NCBI RefSeq assembly: GCF_009720865.1
Contig: NZ_WNLA01000024.1
Coordinates: forward strand, 25,720-89,719
DNA: 64,000 bases
Source of the DNA: Pseudoduganella ginsengisoli
GTDB lineage: Bacteria; Pseudomonadota; Gammaproteobacteria; Burkholderiales; Burkholderiaceae_D
Direction: 5' to 3'
A program made the translations under genes and the position numbers. The notes below the pieces were generated by a model. The model made no database searches. It was not told the origin of the DNA and saw only the letters and a list, made by a program, of their open reading frames with translations. Numbering within the stretch: the stretch's first letter is position 1; each line of letters starts with the position of its first letter. This document shows positions 18,688 to 26,981 of the stretch, in pieces.

Positions 18688-19268
18688 TTGAGTTTTTCCA
18701 CCAGCACGCGCAGGGCCTGGCCACGGTGCGACAAACGGTTCTTTTCTTCCGGCGCCAGTTCCGCCACGCACTTGCCCAGTGCAGGAATGTAAAAGTGCGG
18801 GTCATAGCCGAAACCACCGTCGCCGCGCGCTGCCTCAATGATTTCGCCATGCCAGCGGCCATCGGCAATCACCGGCTGCGGATCGTCCGCGTGGCGCACA
18901 AATACCAGCACGCAGTAGTAATACGCGGATTTATCCGCATGCGCAGCCAGGTCGGCAATGACTTTCGCATTGTTGGCCGCATCCGATTTCGGCTCCCCTG
19001 CATAGCGCGCGGAATACACGCCCGGCGCCCCTTTCAGCGCATTGACGCACACGCCGGAATCGTCGGCCAGCGCCGGCAAGCCCGTCAGGCGCGCTGCGTG
19101 GCGCGCCTTGGCCAGCGCGTTTTCCACGAACGTCGCAAACGGCTCCTCTGCTTCCGGCACGTTGAATTCGCCCTGCGGGCGCACGTCGAAGCCCACCGTG
19201 GCCAGCAATTCGTTGAATTCTTTGAGCTTGCCTTTGTTGTTGGAGGCGAGGACGAGGGTTTGGGTCAT
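18684..19268 (-). CDS. rdgB: RdgB/HAM1 non-canonical purine NTP pyrophosphatase
   Basis: 194 residues. It hydrolyses dITP, ITP and XTP to the monophosphates, keeping deaminated purines out of nucleic acids. The substrate motif 'LASNNKGKLKEF' begins at residue 7, 'ALADDSGV' holds the catalytic Asp, and 'GFGYDPHFY' is the purine pocket signature. The ATG at 19268 begins the conserved 'TQTLVLASNN'; a longer frame exists upstream but lacks homology-like character. It is co-transcribed with hemW. Confidence 0.96.
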   Translation of the reverse strand: MTQTLVLASNNKGKLKEFNELLATVGFDVRPQGEFNVPEAEEPFATFVENALAKARHAARLTGLPALADDSGVCVNALKGAPGVYSARYAGEPKSDAANNAKVIADLAAHADKSAYYYCVLVFVRHADDPQPVIADGRWHGEIIEAARGDGGFGYDPHFYIPALGKCVAELAPEEKNRLSHRGQALRVLVEKLK

Positions 19269-19540
19269 GGCAGGTTCCGGCTGAAATTTCAAAGCAGGTA
19301 TTGTACCGCGCCGCTGCCGCGCCACGCTCCATGCCTTGCCATCCGGAATTGGGTATTGCGCACCACAGTCCGTAACAATTCGGTTTACTTTTCCGACATT
19401 TGTAATGAAACTACTAAATTATGTGAGCAAGAAAAGGAGATAACCAAGCCAACTACAGGGAATTTTGTAATCGCAATACAAGCGTTGTGCTGTAACAAAA
19501 CTAAATCATGTACCGCAACGAAACAATAACGGAGACACCG

Positions 19541-21124
19541 ATGCAAAAGATCCAGCAATACATTTTTGGCGCCGCCCTGGCGCTGTCCGCCGGCGCCGCC
19601 ATGGCGCAAACCAACGGCACCATGCTGCAGTACTTTGACTGGGATTCCAGCGGCGATGGCCAGCACTGGAACCGCGTAAAAAACAATGCCGCCGCCTGGG
19701 CCAACCGGGGCGTGACGGCGTTCTGGCTGCCGCCCGCCTACAAGGGCAGCGGCGGCGTCAATGACGTCGGCTATGCCGTGTACGACTTGTTCGATCTCGG
19801 CGAATTCAACCAGAAAGGCGCCGTGCGCACGCGCTGGGGCACCAAGGCGGAATACATTGCCGCCATCGATGCGGCGCACGCGAACGGCATCCAGGTCTAT
19901 GCCGACATCGTGCTGAACCACAAGATGGGCGCGGAAACCACGGAGTGGACCACCGGCGTGCGCGTGGACCAGAACAACCGCAATGTCGAATACGGCGGCG
20001 ACGTCAGCCTGCAAGTGTGGACCAGCTTTAACTTCCCCGGCCGCCTGCAAGCCGACGGCACCCTCAAGTACAACAATTTCCGCTGGACCTGGTACCACTT
20101 CGACGGCACCGATTACGCGCAAAACCTGGGCGCCGATGGCTGCACCAATTGCCGCATTTATAAATTCCGCGGCACTGGCAAGGGCTGGGATCCGGAAGTG
20201 TCGACCGAGTACGGCAACTACGATTACCTGATGGGCGCCGACGTCGACTTCCAGCATCCGGACGTGCGCCAGCACTTGAAAGACTGGGGCGTGTGGTACA
20301 CCAATACCGCCAAGCTCGATGGCTTCCGCATCGACGCGGCCAAGCACATCATGGCGTCTTACTATCCTGAGTGGCTGTCGTACGTGCGCAGCGCCACCAG
20401 CAAGCCAAACGCGTATGCCGTGGCTGAATACTGGGACAATGACATCAACCGCCTGAACAATTACGTCAACACGGTGAATCCAGGCTCCGCCACGACGATG
20501 TCCGCATTCGACGTGCCGCTGCACGCGAAGTTCCAGGCCGCCGGCAATGCATACGGCAGCTTCGACATGGGCTCCCTGCTGACCAACACGCTGGTGTCAT
20601 GGCAGCCGACGCGCGCCGCCACCTTCGTTGACAACCACGACACGCTCGATGGCCGCGGCCTGTCGTCCAAGGTGCAGGACTGGTTCAAGCCGATGGCCTA
20701 TGCCACGATCCTGCTGCGCTCGGGAGGCTATCCAACAGTGTTCCTGGGCGACTATGAAGGTGTGCCAGGCAAGGTCGCGAACCACTCGTGGGTGCTGGAC
20801 CAGTTGATGAAGGCCCGCAAATTCCACGCGTACGGCGTCCAGAACGATTACTTCGACCATGCCGACGTCGTCGGCTTTACCCGTGAAGGCAATGCGCAGC
20901 ACTGGTATGGCCTGGCGGTCCTGATGAACGATAACCAGACCACCACGGGCTACAAGTGGATGTACGTGGGCGCCGCGCATGCGAACCAGTGCTTCACCGA
21001 CATCACCAACGCGGTGGCGTCGCAAGTGTGCGCGAATGCCAGCGGCTGGGCCAACTTCCAGGCGCCGCCGGCAAAAGTCACGGTGTGGGTGCGTGCAGGT
21101 AAATACGGCCTGAACACCAACTAA
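19541..21124 (+). CDS. Secreted alpha-amylase (GH13)
   Basis: 527 residues with a signal peptide cleaved after 'GAAMA' (about residue 22). The (beta/alpha)8 GH13 motifs are 'DIVLNHK', 'GFRIDAAKHI' with nucleophile Asp265, 'AEYW' with acid/base Glu296, and 'FVDNHD' with Asp367. The mature start 'TNGTMLQYFDWD' resembles the GH13_5 liquefying amylases. It degrades external starch or glycogen. GGAG lies 9 bases before the ATG. The 272 bases upstream hold no other gene; this leader probably contains the promoter, but no clear element was identified. Its stop lies 3 bases from the convergent curA-like gene. Confidence 0.94.
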   Translation: MQKIQQYIFGAALALSAGAAMAQTNGTMLQYFDWDSSGDGQHWNRVKNNAAAWANRGVTAFWLPPAYKGSGGVNDVGYAVYDLFDLGEFNQKGAVRTRWGTKAEYIAAIDAAHANGIQVYADIVLNHKMGAETTEWTTGVRVDQNNRNVEYGGDVSLQVWTSFNFPGRLQADGTLKYNNFRWTWYHFDGTDYAQNLGADGCTNCRIYKFRGTGKGWDPEVSTEYGNYDYLMGADVDFQHPDVRQHLKDWGVWYTNTAKLDGFRIDAAKHIMASYYPEWLSYVRSATSKPNAYAVAEYWDNDINRLNNYVNTVNPGSATTMSAFDVPLHAKFQAAGNAYGSFDMGSLLTNTLVSWQPTRAATFVDNHDTLDGRGLSSKVQDWFKPMAYATILLRSGGYPTVFLGDYEGVPGKVANHSWVLDQLMKARKFHAYGVQNDYFDHADVVGFTREGNAQHWYGLAVLMNDNQTTTGYKWMYVGAAHANQCFTDITNAVASQVCANASGWANFQAPPAKVTVWVRAGKYGLNTN

Positions 21125-21127
21125 GCG

Positions 21128-22144
21128 TTAAGCGACTTTCAGCACCAGCTTGCCGTTGTTATCCCCCGTGAACAGCTTGTTGAACGTGTCAGGGAACGTG
21201 TCAAACCCTTCCACCACGTGTTCACGGGTTTTCAATTTGCCCGCTGCGATCCAGCCGCCCATGGCAGTAATGGCTTCCATGGCGCGGTGGTAGTAATCCG
21301 CCACCATGACACCCCGCATCGTCGCGCGCTTGACCAGCAATTGCAGGTAGTTGGCCGGGCCGTGCATGGCTTCCTTGTTGTTGTACTGTGAAATCGCGCC
21401 GCAAATCACAATGCGCGCGCCATGGGCCAAACGCATCAGCACCGCATCGAGAATCGCGCCGCCCACGTTATCAAAGAACACATCGACACCATTGGGCGCC
21501 AGCTCTTTCAGCGCTGCGGCCACGTCATCGTTCTTGTAATCGATGGCGGCATCAAAACCCAGTTCTTCCGTCAGGTAGCGCACCTTATCGGCGCCGCCAG
21601 CAATACCGATGACGCGGGCGCCGTTGATCTTCGCAATTTGCCCGACCAGCGCACCCACCGCACCGGCCGCGCCAGAGACGACCACCGTGTCGCCTGCCTT
21701 CGGCTGGCCCACGTCGAGCAAACCAAAGTATGCCGTCAAGCCAGGCATCCCCAGCGCGCCAAGGAACAGCGGCAGCGGCGCCAGCGATGGATCCACCTTG
21801 GTCAAGCCCTGGCCATTCGAATACGCATATTCCTGCACGCCCAGCAGCCCCGTCACATAATCACCCGCAGCAAAGTTGGGATGCTTCGAGGCGATGACTT
21901 TACCGGCCGCGATGGCGCGCATGACGTCGCCCAATGCCACCGGCGGCATATACGATTCTTTGCTTTCATTCATCCAGCCGCGCATGGCCGGATCCAGCGA
22001 AATATACTGCACTTGCACCAGCACTTCGCCGTCCTGCACGTCGCGCAGCGCTTCGGCGGCCAATTCAAAATCAGCCGCTTGCACGGCGCCTTGCGGACGG
22101 CGGATCAGGCGAAACGAACGAAATGCACGGTTGGGGGTGGTCAT
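21128..22144 (-). CDS. curA: NADP-dependent MDR oxidoreductase (CurA/prostaglandin-reductase type)
   Basis: 338 residues, zinc-free medium-chain reductase of the leukotriene B4 dehydrogenase/CurA group. A GroES-like N-terminal half includes 'YISLDPAMRGWM'; the Rossmann half includes 'VVSGAAGAVGALVGQIAK' and 'GGADKVRYL'. It probably reduces alpha,beta-unsaturated ketones or aldehydes with NADPH. The start at 22144 ('TTPNRAFRSFRL') matches the family N-terminus. It is divergent from a LysR gene with 101 bases between starts, which suggests control by that regulator. Confidence 0.9.
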   Translation of the reverse strand: MTTPNRAFRSFRLIRRPQGAVQAADFELAAEALRDVQDGEVLVQVQYISLDPAMRGWMNESKESYMPPVALGDVMRAIAAGKVIASKHPNFAAGDYVTGLLGVQEYAYSNGQGLTKVDPSLAPLPLFLGALGMPGLTAYFGLLDVGQPKAGDTVVVSGAAGAVGALVGQIAKINGARVIGIAGGADKVRYLTEELGFDAAIDYKNDDVAAALKELAPNGVDVFFDNVGGAILDAVLMRLAHGARIVICGAISQYNNKEAMHGPANYLQLLVKRATMRGVMVADYYHRAMEAITAMGGWIAAGKLKTREHVVEGFDTFPDTFNKLFTGDNNGKLVLKVA

Positions 22145-22219
22145 ATCAGGCTCCAGTGAGTTAGTTGATGGGAAGCAGTGTACGCCCCGCATCGTTGCCT
22201 GATAAGCTAGCAATACCAC

Positions 22220-22229
22220 ACAATATTGT
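22220..22229. promoter_or_regulatory. Palindrome in the curA-lysR intergenic region
   Basis: ACAATATTGT is a perfect 10-bp palindrome 16 bases before the lysR ATG. LysR-type regulators usually bind T-N11-A sites near their own start, so this could be part of the recognition site. Single short palindromes are weak evidence. Confidence 0.35.
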
Positions 22230-22245
22230 TGACCAAATTCGAACA

Positions 22246-23139
22246 ATGAATACCTTGAATCCCCAGCGGCTGGCCGTGTTTGCCGCCATCATCCAGGCCG
22301 GCAGCATCAGCGCATGCGCCCAGCGCCTCGGTTGCGGCAAGTCCGTCGTGTCGCGCCAACTGGCGAAACTCGAAGAGGAATTGGGAGCGCGCCTGATCCA
22401 GCGGTCGACGCGCCGGCTGGCGCTGACGGAAATCGGCGAACTGGTGTTGCGGGAAGCGCAGCGCATCGAACAGGCGCTGGCCAACGTCGAACAATTGAGC
22501 GGGCAATACCAGGACGAGCCGCGGGGCGTGCTGCGCGTATCCTGTTCGATGGCGGGCCGCAAATTACTGGTGCCCAAACTGGTGGAATTCACGGCGCGCT
22601 ACCCGCAAGTGAAGGTGTCGCTGCAACTGGATGACCGCATGACGGATTTGATTGCCGAGCAAATCGACGTGGCGATCCGCACGTCCAGCCTGGTCGATTC
22701 CACCCTCGTGGCCCGCAAGCTCAGCGACAATCCCGCCGTGATCGTAGCGGCGCCGTCTTACCTGGAACGGGCCGGCACGCCGCAGGCCGTGGAAGACTTG
22801 CAGCACCATGCATGCCTGCTGTACGCAGTGGGCAGCCGCGTGTATGACGACTGGTCATTCATGGGGCCGGACGGGCCGTACACGATGCGGGTCGATGGGC
22901 CGCTGCAAATGAATGACGGCGGATCGCTGGTGACGGCGGCTGTCGGCGGCGCGGGCATTATCAGGGTGCCGGCGCCGCTGGTACGGGAAGAAATCGCGGC
23001 GGGCTTGCTGGTGCCGCTGTTGACGGATGTGGCGCTGCCGCCAGGGCCGTCGAATTACGCCGTATATCCGGCGCGGGCATTCCTGGCCCGCAAGACTGCC
23101 GCGTTTATCGCATTTCTACAAGAGAAAATGGCGGCGTAG
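22246..23139 (+). CDS. LysR-family transcriptional regulator
   Basis: 297 residues. The N-terminal winged helix-turn-helix (about 5-62: 'LAVFAAIIQAGSIS', 'VSRQLAKLEEELGARLIQRSTRRLALTEIGE' region) is followed by a periplasmic-binding-protein-like effector domain from about residue 90. It is divergent from the curA-like reductase, the classical arrangement for a LysR regulator and its target. The inducer is unknown; an electrophilic enone or quinone would fit the target, which is inference. Confidence 0.93.
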   Translation: MNTLNPQRLAVFAAIIQAGSISACAQRLGCGKSVVSRQLAKLEEELGARLIQRSTRRLALTEIGELVLREAQRIEQALANVEQLSGQYQDEPRGVLRVSCSMAGRKLLVPKLVEFTARYPQVKVSLQLDDRMTDLIAEQIDVAIRTSSLVDSTLVARKLSDNPAVIVAAPSYLERAGTPQAVEDLQHHACLLYAVGSRVYDDWSFMGPDGPYTMRVDGPLQMNDGGSLVTAAVGGAGIIRVPAPLVREEIAAGLLVPLLTDVALPPGPSNYAVYPARAFLARKTAAFIAFLQEKMAA

Positions 23140-23161
23140 CGTACCTTGGCCCGCCCTGCGC

Positions 23162-23893
23162 TCAGGCCAATCCCAGCGCCTGCTTCTGCAATGTGATCAG
23201 GTCCGCAATCCCGGCCTGCGCCAAGTCCAGCAAGCGGTTCATGCGCTCGCGGTCAAAGGCCGCGCCTTCCGCCGTTCCCTGCACTTCAATGAAGCCGCCC
23301 GCATCCGTCATGACGACATTCATGTCCGTATCGCAGCCGGAATCTTCCACATAATCGAGGTCCAGCACCGGCATATCCTGGTACACGCCGACAGAAATGG
23401 CTGCCACGAAATGCTTCAATGGCACGGCAGGCAGCGCCCCTTTCGCCACCAGTTTCGACAGCGCGTCGTACGCCGCCACCATCGCCCCTGTGATCGATGC
23501 GGTGCGGGTGCCGCCATCGGCCTGGATCACGTCGCAGTCCAGTTTCAGCGTGCGCTCGCCCAGCGCATCGAGGTCAAACGCAGCGCGCAGCGAACGGCCG
23601 ATCAGGCGCTGGATTTCCTGCGTGCGGCCGCTTTGCTTGCCCTTGGCCGCTTCGCGGTCCATGCGCGTATGCGTGGAACGGGGCAGCATGCCATATTCCG
23701 CCGTCAGCCAGCCACGCCCTTCGCCCTTCATGAAGCCCGGCACCTTTTCTTCCACACTGGCCGTGCAAATGACTTTGGTATCGCCGCATTCGATCAGTAC
23801 GGAACCTTCCGCATGCTTGGTGTAATTGCGCGTCAGGGTGAGTTTGCGCAGCGCGTCAACAGCGCGGCCGCTCGGGCGGGATTCAAACGTCAT
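23162..23893 (-). CDS. rph: Ribonuclease PH
   Basis: 243 residues, full length. A phosphate-dependent 3' exoribonuclease that trims tRNA precursors. Signatures are 'SRPSGRAVDALR', 'RGWLTAEYGMLPRSTHTR', 'GRTQEIQRLIGRSLRA' and 'DCDVIQADGGTRTASI'. The ATG overlaps the stop of the PP2C phosphatase gene (ATGA), so the two are translated together. The rph-yicC neighbourhood is conserved in many proteobacteria. Confidence 0.97.
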   Translation of the reverse strand: MTFESRPSGRAVDALRKLTLTRNYTKHAEGSVLIECGDTKVICTASVEEKVPGFMKGEGRGWLTAEYGMLPRSTHTRMDREAAKGKQSGRTQEIQRLIGRSLRAAFDLDALGERTLKLDCDVIQADGGTRTASITGAMVAAYDALSKLVAKGALPAVPLKHFVAAISVGVYQDMPVLDLDYVEDSGCDTDMNVVMTDAGGFIEVQGTAEGAAFDRERMNRLLDLAQAGIADLITLQKQALGLA

Positions 23894-24861
23894 TGGGAAG
23901 GATCTCTCTTGGTTAGTAATTGCGTGGATTTTTCAATGGCGCCGCGGATTTCCGCGATCGCCCGTTCAATTTCATCGTCGTCGAACACGTCGGCTACCGC
24001 GCTCTCTTGCTGCGCTGCCTGCGCTTCGGCGCCGAGTATCGTGGAATTGACCTGGTCTTCGGCCAGCATTTCCGTGGAAATCATGGAAGCGCTGGGTTGC
24101 GATGGGATGCCGTCGGCAGCCGTGCTGCCTTGCCACATGATAGCCAAAGCGGTGGCATTATCGCTGGCCGGACCACCCGTGGCCACGGCCTGGCGCAGCA
24201 TGTCCGGCACCGCGCGCACGACGGTTTGCGTTTGCAGCCGCTGCGCCATGTCTTCATCGGCCAGCTCATTCCACAGGCCATCCGAGCATAATAGCATCAC
24301 GTCGCCCGGCAACAGGCTGGCGCGGCGCGACATCTCGACCTTGGGCAGCGACGACGCGCCCAGGCAGTTATACAGCTTGTTGCGGTCTGGGTGCGTGGTG
24401 CGTTCCGATGGCTGCACCAGTCCTTTGGCAATCAGGCTTTCCACGTGCGAGTGGTCGCGCGTGCGGGCCAATACCTGGCCGCCACGCATCCAGTACAGGC
24501 GCGAATCGCCGCAATGGGCCCAGGTGGCCAGGTTGTGCTGGATCAGGCACGCCACCACGGTGGTGCGCGGCGTGTCAGGCAAATTGTGCATGGCCTTGTA
24601 GCGGTGGATTTCCTGGTGCGCCGCCATGAACGCTTCCTCGAGGAAGCGTTCCGGGATTTTTACGTAAGGCGTGGCTTGCTGCTGGAATAGCGTGGAAATC
24701 GTTTGCAGCGTGATGGTGGCGGCAACTTCGCCCTTCAAATGGCCGCCCATGCCGTCGGCCAGCACCAACAGCAGCGCATCGCGCGTAAAACTGTAGCCCA
24801 TGCGGTCCTGGTTCACCTTGCGGCCGCCGATCTGGCTTTCCTGGTACACGGAAAATTGCAT
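23890..24861 (-). CDS. PP2C-type Ser/Thr protein phosphatase
   Basis: 323 residues. Metal-binding motifs of the PPM family are visible: 'NQDR' (Asp19), 'ADGMGGH' (Asp36), 'GDSRLYW', 'CSDGLWN' and 'SDNATAL'. A 70-residue acidic C-terminal tail has no recognised domain. It lies 15 bases after the Ser/Thr kinase gene and overlaps rph, so the three form one minus-strand operon. The kinase and phosphatase probably act on the same target; the target is unknown. Similar pairs serve type VI secretion (PpkA/PppA), but here the pair sits in the housekeeping rph-yicC region, so that role is not assumed. Confidence 0.92.
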   Translation of the reverse strand: MQFSVYQESQIGGRKVNQDRMGYSFTRDALLLVLADGMGGHLKGEVAATITLQTISTLFQQQATPYVKIPERFLEEAFMAAHQEIHRYKAMHNLPDTPRTTVVACLIQHNLATWAHCGDSRLYWMRGGQVLARTRDHSHVESLIAKGLVQPSERTTHPDRNKLYNCLGASSLPKVEMSRRASLLPGDVMLLCSDGLWNELADEDMAQRLQTQTVVRAVPDMLRQAVATGGPASDNATALAIMWQGSTAADGIPSQPSASMISTEMLAEDQVNSTILGAEAQAAQQESAVADVFDDDEIERAIAEIRGAIEKSTQLLTKRDPSQ

Positions 24862-24876
24862 GGCCTTTCCTTCTTT

Positions 24877-25872
24877 TTAAGGATGCAGCGTGGTTTGGGC
24901 GGCATCCTTCTTGCGCGTAAAGCGTTCAAACAAGCCCCGCACCTGGCCGCCCAGCTTTTCCAGCGTCCCCGGTTCGGCAGGCGGCTGCGGCAGCGGCGTT
25001 TGCAGCACTTTCTGGATCTCAAACAGGCTTTGCGGCCGCGCCAGCGGGTCCACCGCCAGCGCGCTGCGCACCAGCGCCACCAGCTCCTGGGTGTAATGGC
25101 CATCGAGCTTGGCAAAGTGTTCCGCCATCTTGTCTTCCTTGCGGCGCTGGTCGGCAGGCTGCGGCGGCGAACCTACCATGCACGCAAACATCGCGGCGCC
25201 GATACTGTAAATGTCCGTCCAGGGACCCAGCGGCTCGGTCTTGATGTACAGCTCTGGCGGCGCAAAACCCGGCGTGTACATCGGCGTCAGCATCGGCAAA
25301 TCATTGTTGACGGTTTGCCGCGCGGCGCCGAAGTCAAGCAGCATCGGCGTGCCGTCCGTACGCAAATAGATATTGGCAGGTTTTAAATCCAGGTGCAGCA
25401 ATTTGCTGGCATGGACTTCCCGCAACCCTTTCACCACTTGCAGGAAGATCTGGCGGATAAACGGTTCGCCCAGGCGGCTGCCTTTGGCGCGCTGGCGCTG
25501 TATGTGTTCTTGCAGCGAATGGCCCGATTCATACGCCATCACCATGTACACTGTCTCATTTGCGCGAAAGAAATTTAGCACTCTCACAACATTCGGGTGC
25601 GAAATACGGGCCAGCGCGCGGCCCTCTTCAAAGAAGCATTTCAAGCCGATACGGAACACAGGGAGATTGGCTTTCGCTATGACGGGCGCCAGTTCGCCCT
25701 GCTGGCGCAGCGCCAGCGCGCTGGGCAAGTACTCCTTGATGGCGACAGCATTGCCTTCCCCATCGTAGGCAAGGTAAACAATACTGAACCCGCCGGACGC
25801 AATTTTCTTTACAATGCGATATCCAGCAATTTCCAGCCCTTCCGGCAATGGGGCGTTGTTCTGTGCAGCCAT
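24877..25872 (-). CDS. Hanks-type Ser/Thr protein kinase (non-RD)
   Basis: 331 residues. The glycine loop 'IASGGFSIVYLA', ATP-binding Lys46 in 'VAIKEYLP', catalytic loop 'HLDLKPAN' (Asp162) and 'DFG' (Asp180) are all present. The usual HRD is HLD, making this a non-RD kinase that may not need activation-loop phosphorylation. The kinase domain ends near residue 285; the C-terminal tail is Pro/Gln/Lys rich and has no membrane helix, unlike PknB-type receptors. GAGGAAATCCT before the ATG at 25872 is a good ribosome site. It is divergent from yicC and first in the kinase-phosphatase-rph operon. Confidence 0.92.
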   Translation of the reverse strand: MAAQNNAPLPEGLEIAGYRIVKKIASGGFSIVYLAYDGEGNAVAIKEYLPSALALRQQGELAPVIAKANLPVFRIGLKCFFEEGRALARISHPNVVRVLNFFRANETVYMVMAYESGHSLQEHIQRQRAKGSRLGEPFIRQIFLQVVKGLREVHASKLLHLDLKPANIYLRTDGTPMLLDFGAARQTVNNDLPMLTPMYTPGFAPPELYIKTEPLGPWTDIYSIGAAMFACMVGSPPQPADQRRKEDKMAEHFAKLDGHYTQELVALVRSALAVDPLARPQSLFEIQKVLQTPLPQPPAEPGTLEKLGGQVRGLFERFTRKKDAAQTTLHP

Positions 25873-25953
25873 AGGATTTCCTCGCCTCAACAACTGGATT
25901 GTGTGGAGAAATCACTGTTTTTGTAAAGATTAAAAAAAGATCGGGGAGATCCA

Positions 25954-26859
25954 TTGAGTATTTCCAGCATGACGGGCTACGCGGTCGCCACCAGCGAAAG
26001 CGCAGCCGGGACATTGACCATTGAAATCAAAAGCGTCAATTCGCGTTTTCTTGACCTGCAGTTTCGTATCAACGACGATTTGCGCGCCCTCGAACCCGAT
26101 TTACGCTCTGCGATCATGGCCGCCATCACGCGCGGCAAGGTGGAACTGCGCCTGAGCTTTGGCCGCAAGGCTGCCGCGGCCGGCACCCAGGCATTGAATA
26201 CCCAGTTGCTGACAGAATTGTCGCGTTTGCAAGGCGAAGTGGCGTCCCACTTCCCGCAAGCGCCGCAGATGACTGTGGCGGAATTGCTGCGCTGGCCCGG
26301 TGTGGTGGAAGAAGCACAAATCGGGCAGGAAACCCTGCAAGCCGACGTGGCCGCGCTGATGCAGCGCACGCTGTCCGCGTTTGTCACCAGCCGCCAGCGC
26401 GAAGGTGCGGCGCTGGAAGCCATGCTGGTGTCCCGCATTGAATCAATGGAAGCCATCGTCAAGCGCATCACGCCGCTGATTCCCCAGGTGGTTGCGCAAT
26501 TCCAGCAAAAAGCCGTGGAACGCATGCAGGAAGCGCTGGGCATCGCGTGCCAGAGCTCGAACACAAGCCTGTCGCGCCAGGACGCGCTGGAACGCATCCG
26601 CCAGGAAGTGATTTTGTACGGCATCCGTATCGACGTGGCCGAAGAACTGGGCCGCCTGTCCGCCCACCTGACGGAAACGCGCCACATCCTGAAAAAAGGC
26701 GGCCAGGTCGGCAAGCGCCTGGACTTCATGATGCAGGAATTGAACCGCGAAGCGAACACCCTGGGCGCCAAGGCGTCGGTCAAGGAATTGGCCGATGCCT
26801 CGATGGAATTGAAGCTGTTGATCGAGCAGATGCGCGAGCAGGTGCAAAACCTGGAGTAA
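25954..26859 (+). CDS. yicC: YicC-family endoribonuclease
   Basis: 301 residues. The family N-terminus 'SMTGYA' lies five residues after a TTG start at 25954 (GGGGAG precedes it), matching the 'MIRSMTGYA' of homologues. The C-terminal DUF1732 part includes 'DVAEELGRLSAHL' and 'GKRLDFMMQELNREANTLGAKA'. E. coli YicC is an RNA endonuclease implicated in small-RNA decay. It is usually close to gmk or rph; here rph is near but gmk is 11.9 kb away. Confidence 0.95.
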   Translation: MSISSMTGYAVATSESAAGTLTIEIKSVNSRFLDLQFRINDDLRALEPDLRSAIMAAITRGKVELRLSFGRKAAAAGTQALNTQLLTELSRLQGEVASHFPQAPQMTVAELLRWPGVVEEAQIGQETLQADVAALMQRTLSAFVTSRQREGAALEAMLVSRIESMEAIVKRITPLIPQVVAQFQQKAVERMQEALGIACQSSNTSLSRQDALERIRQEVILYGIRIDVAEELGRLSAHLTETRHILKKGGQVGKRLDFMMQELNREANTLGAKASVKELADASMELKLLIEQMREQVQNLE

Positions 26860-26981
26860 GCAATGCCGGCCCGCCACGCCGGGCTGCTTCCCCTGAGGGT
26901 GCGCACGATAGGCGCACTCTTATCAAAAATACATATTCAACGTGTAATATTGTCATTAATAAATGACTTTCGACATGTTGT

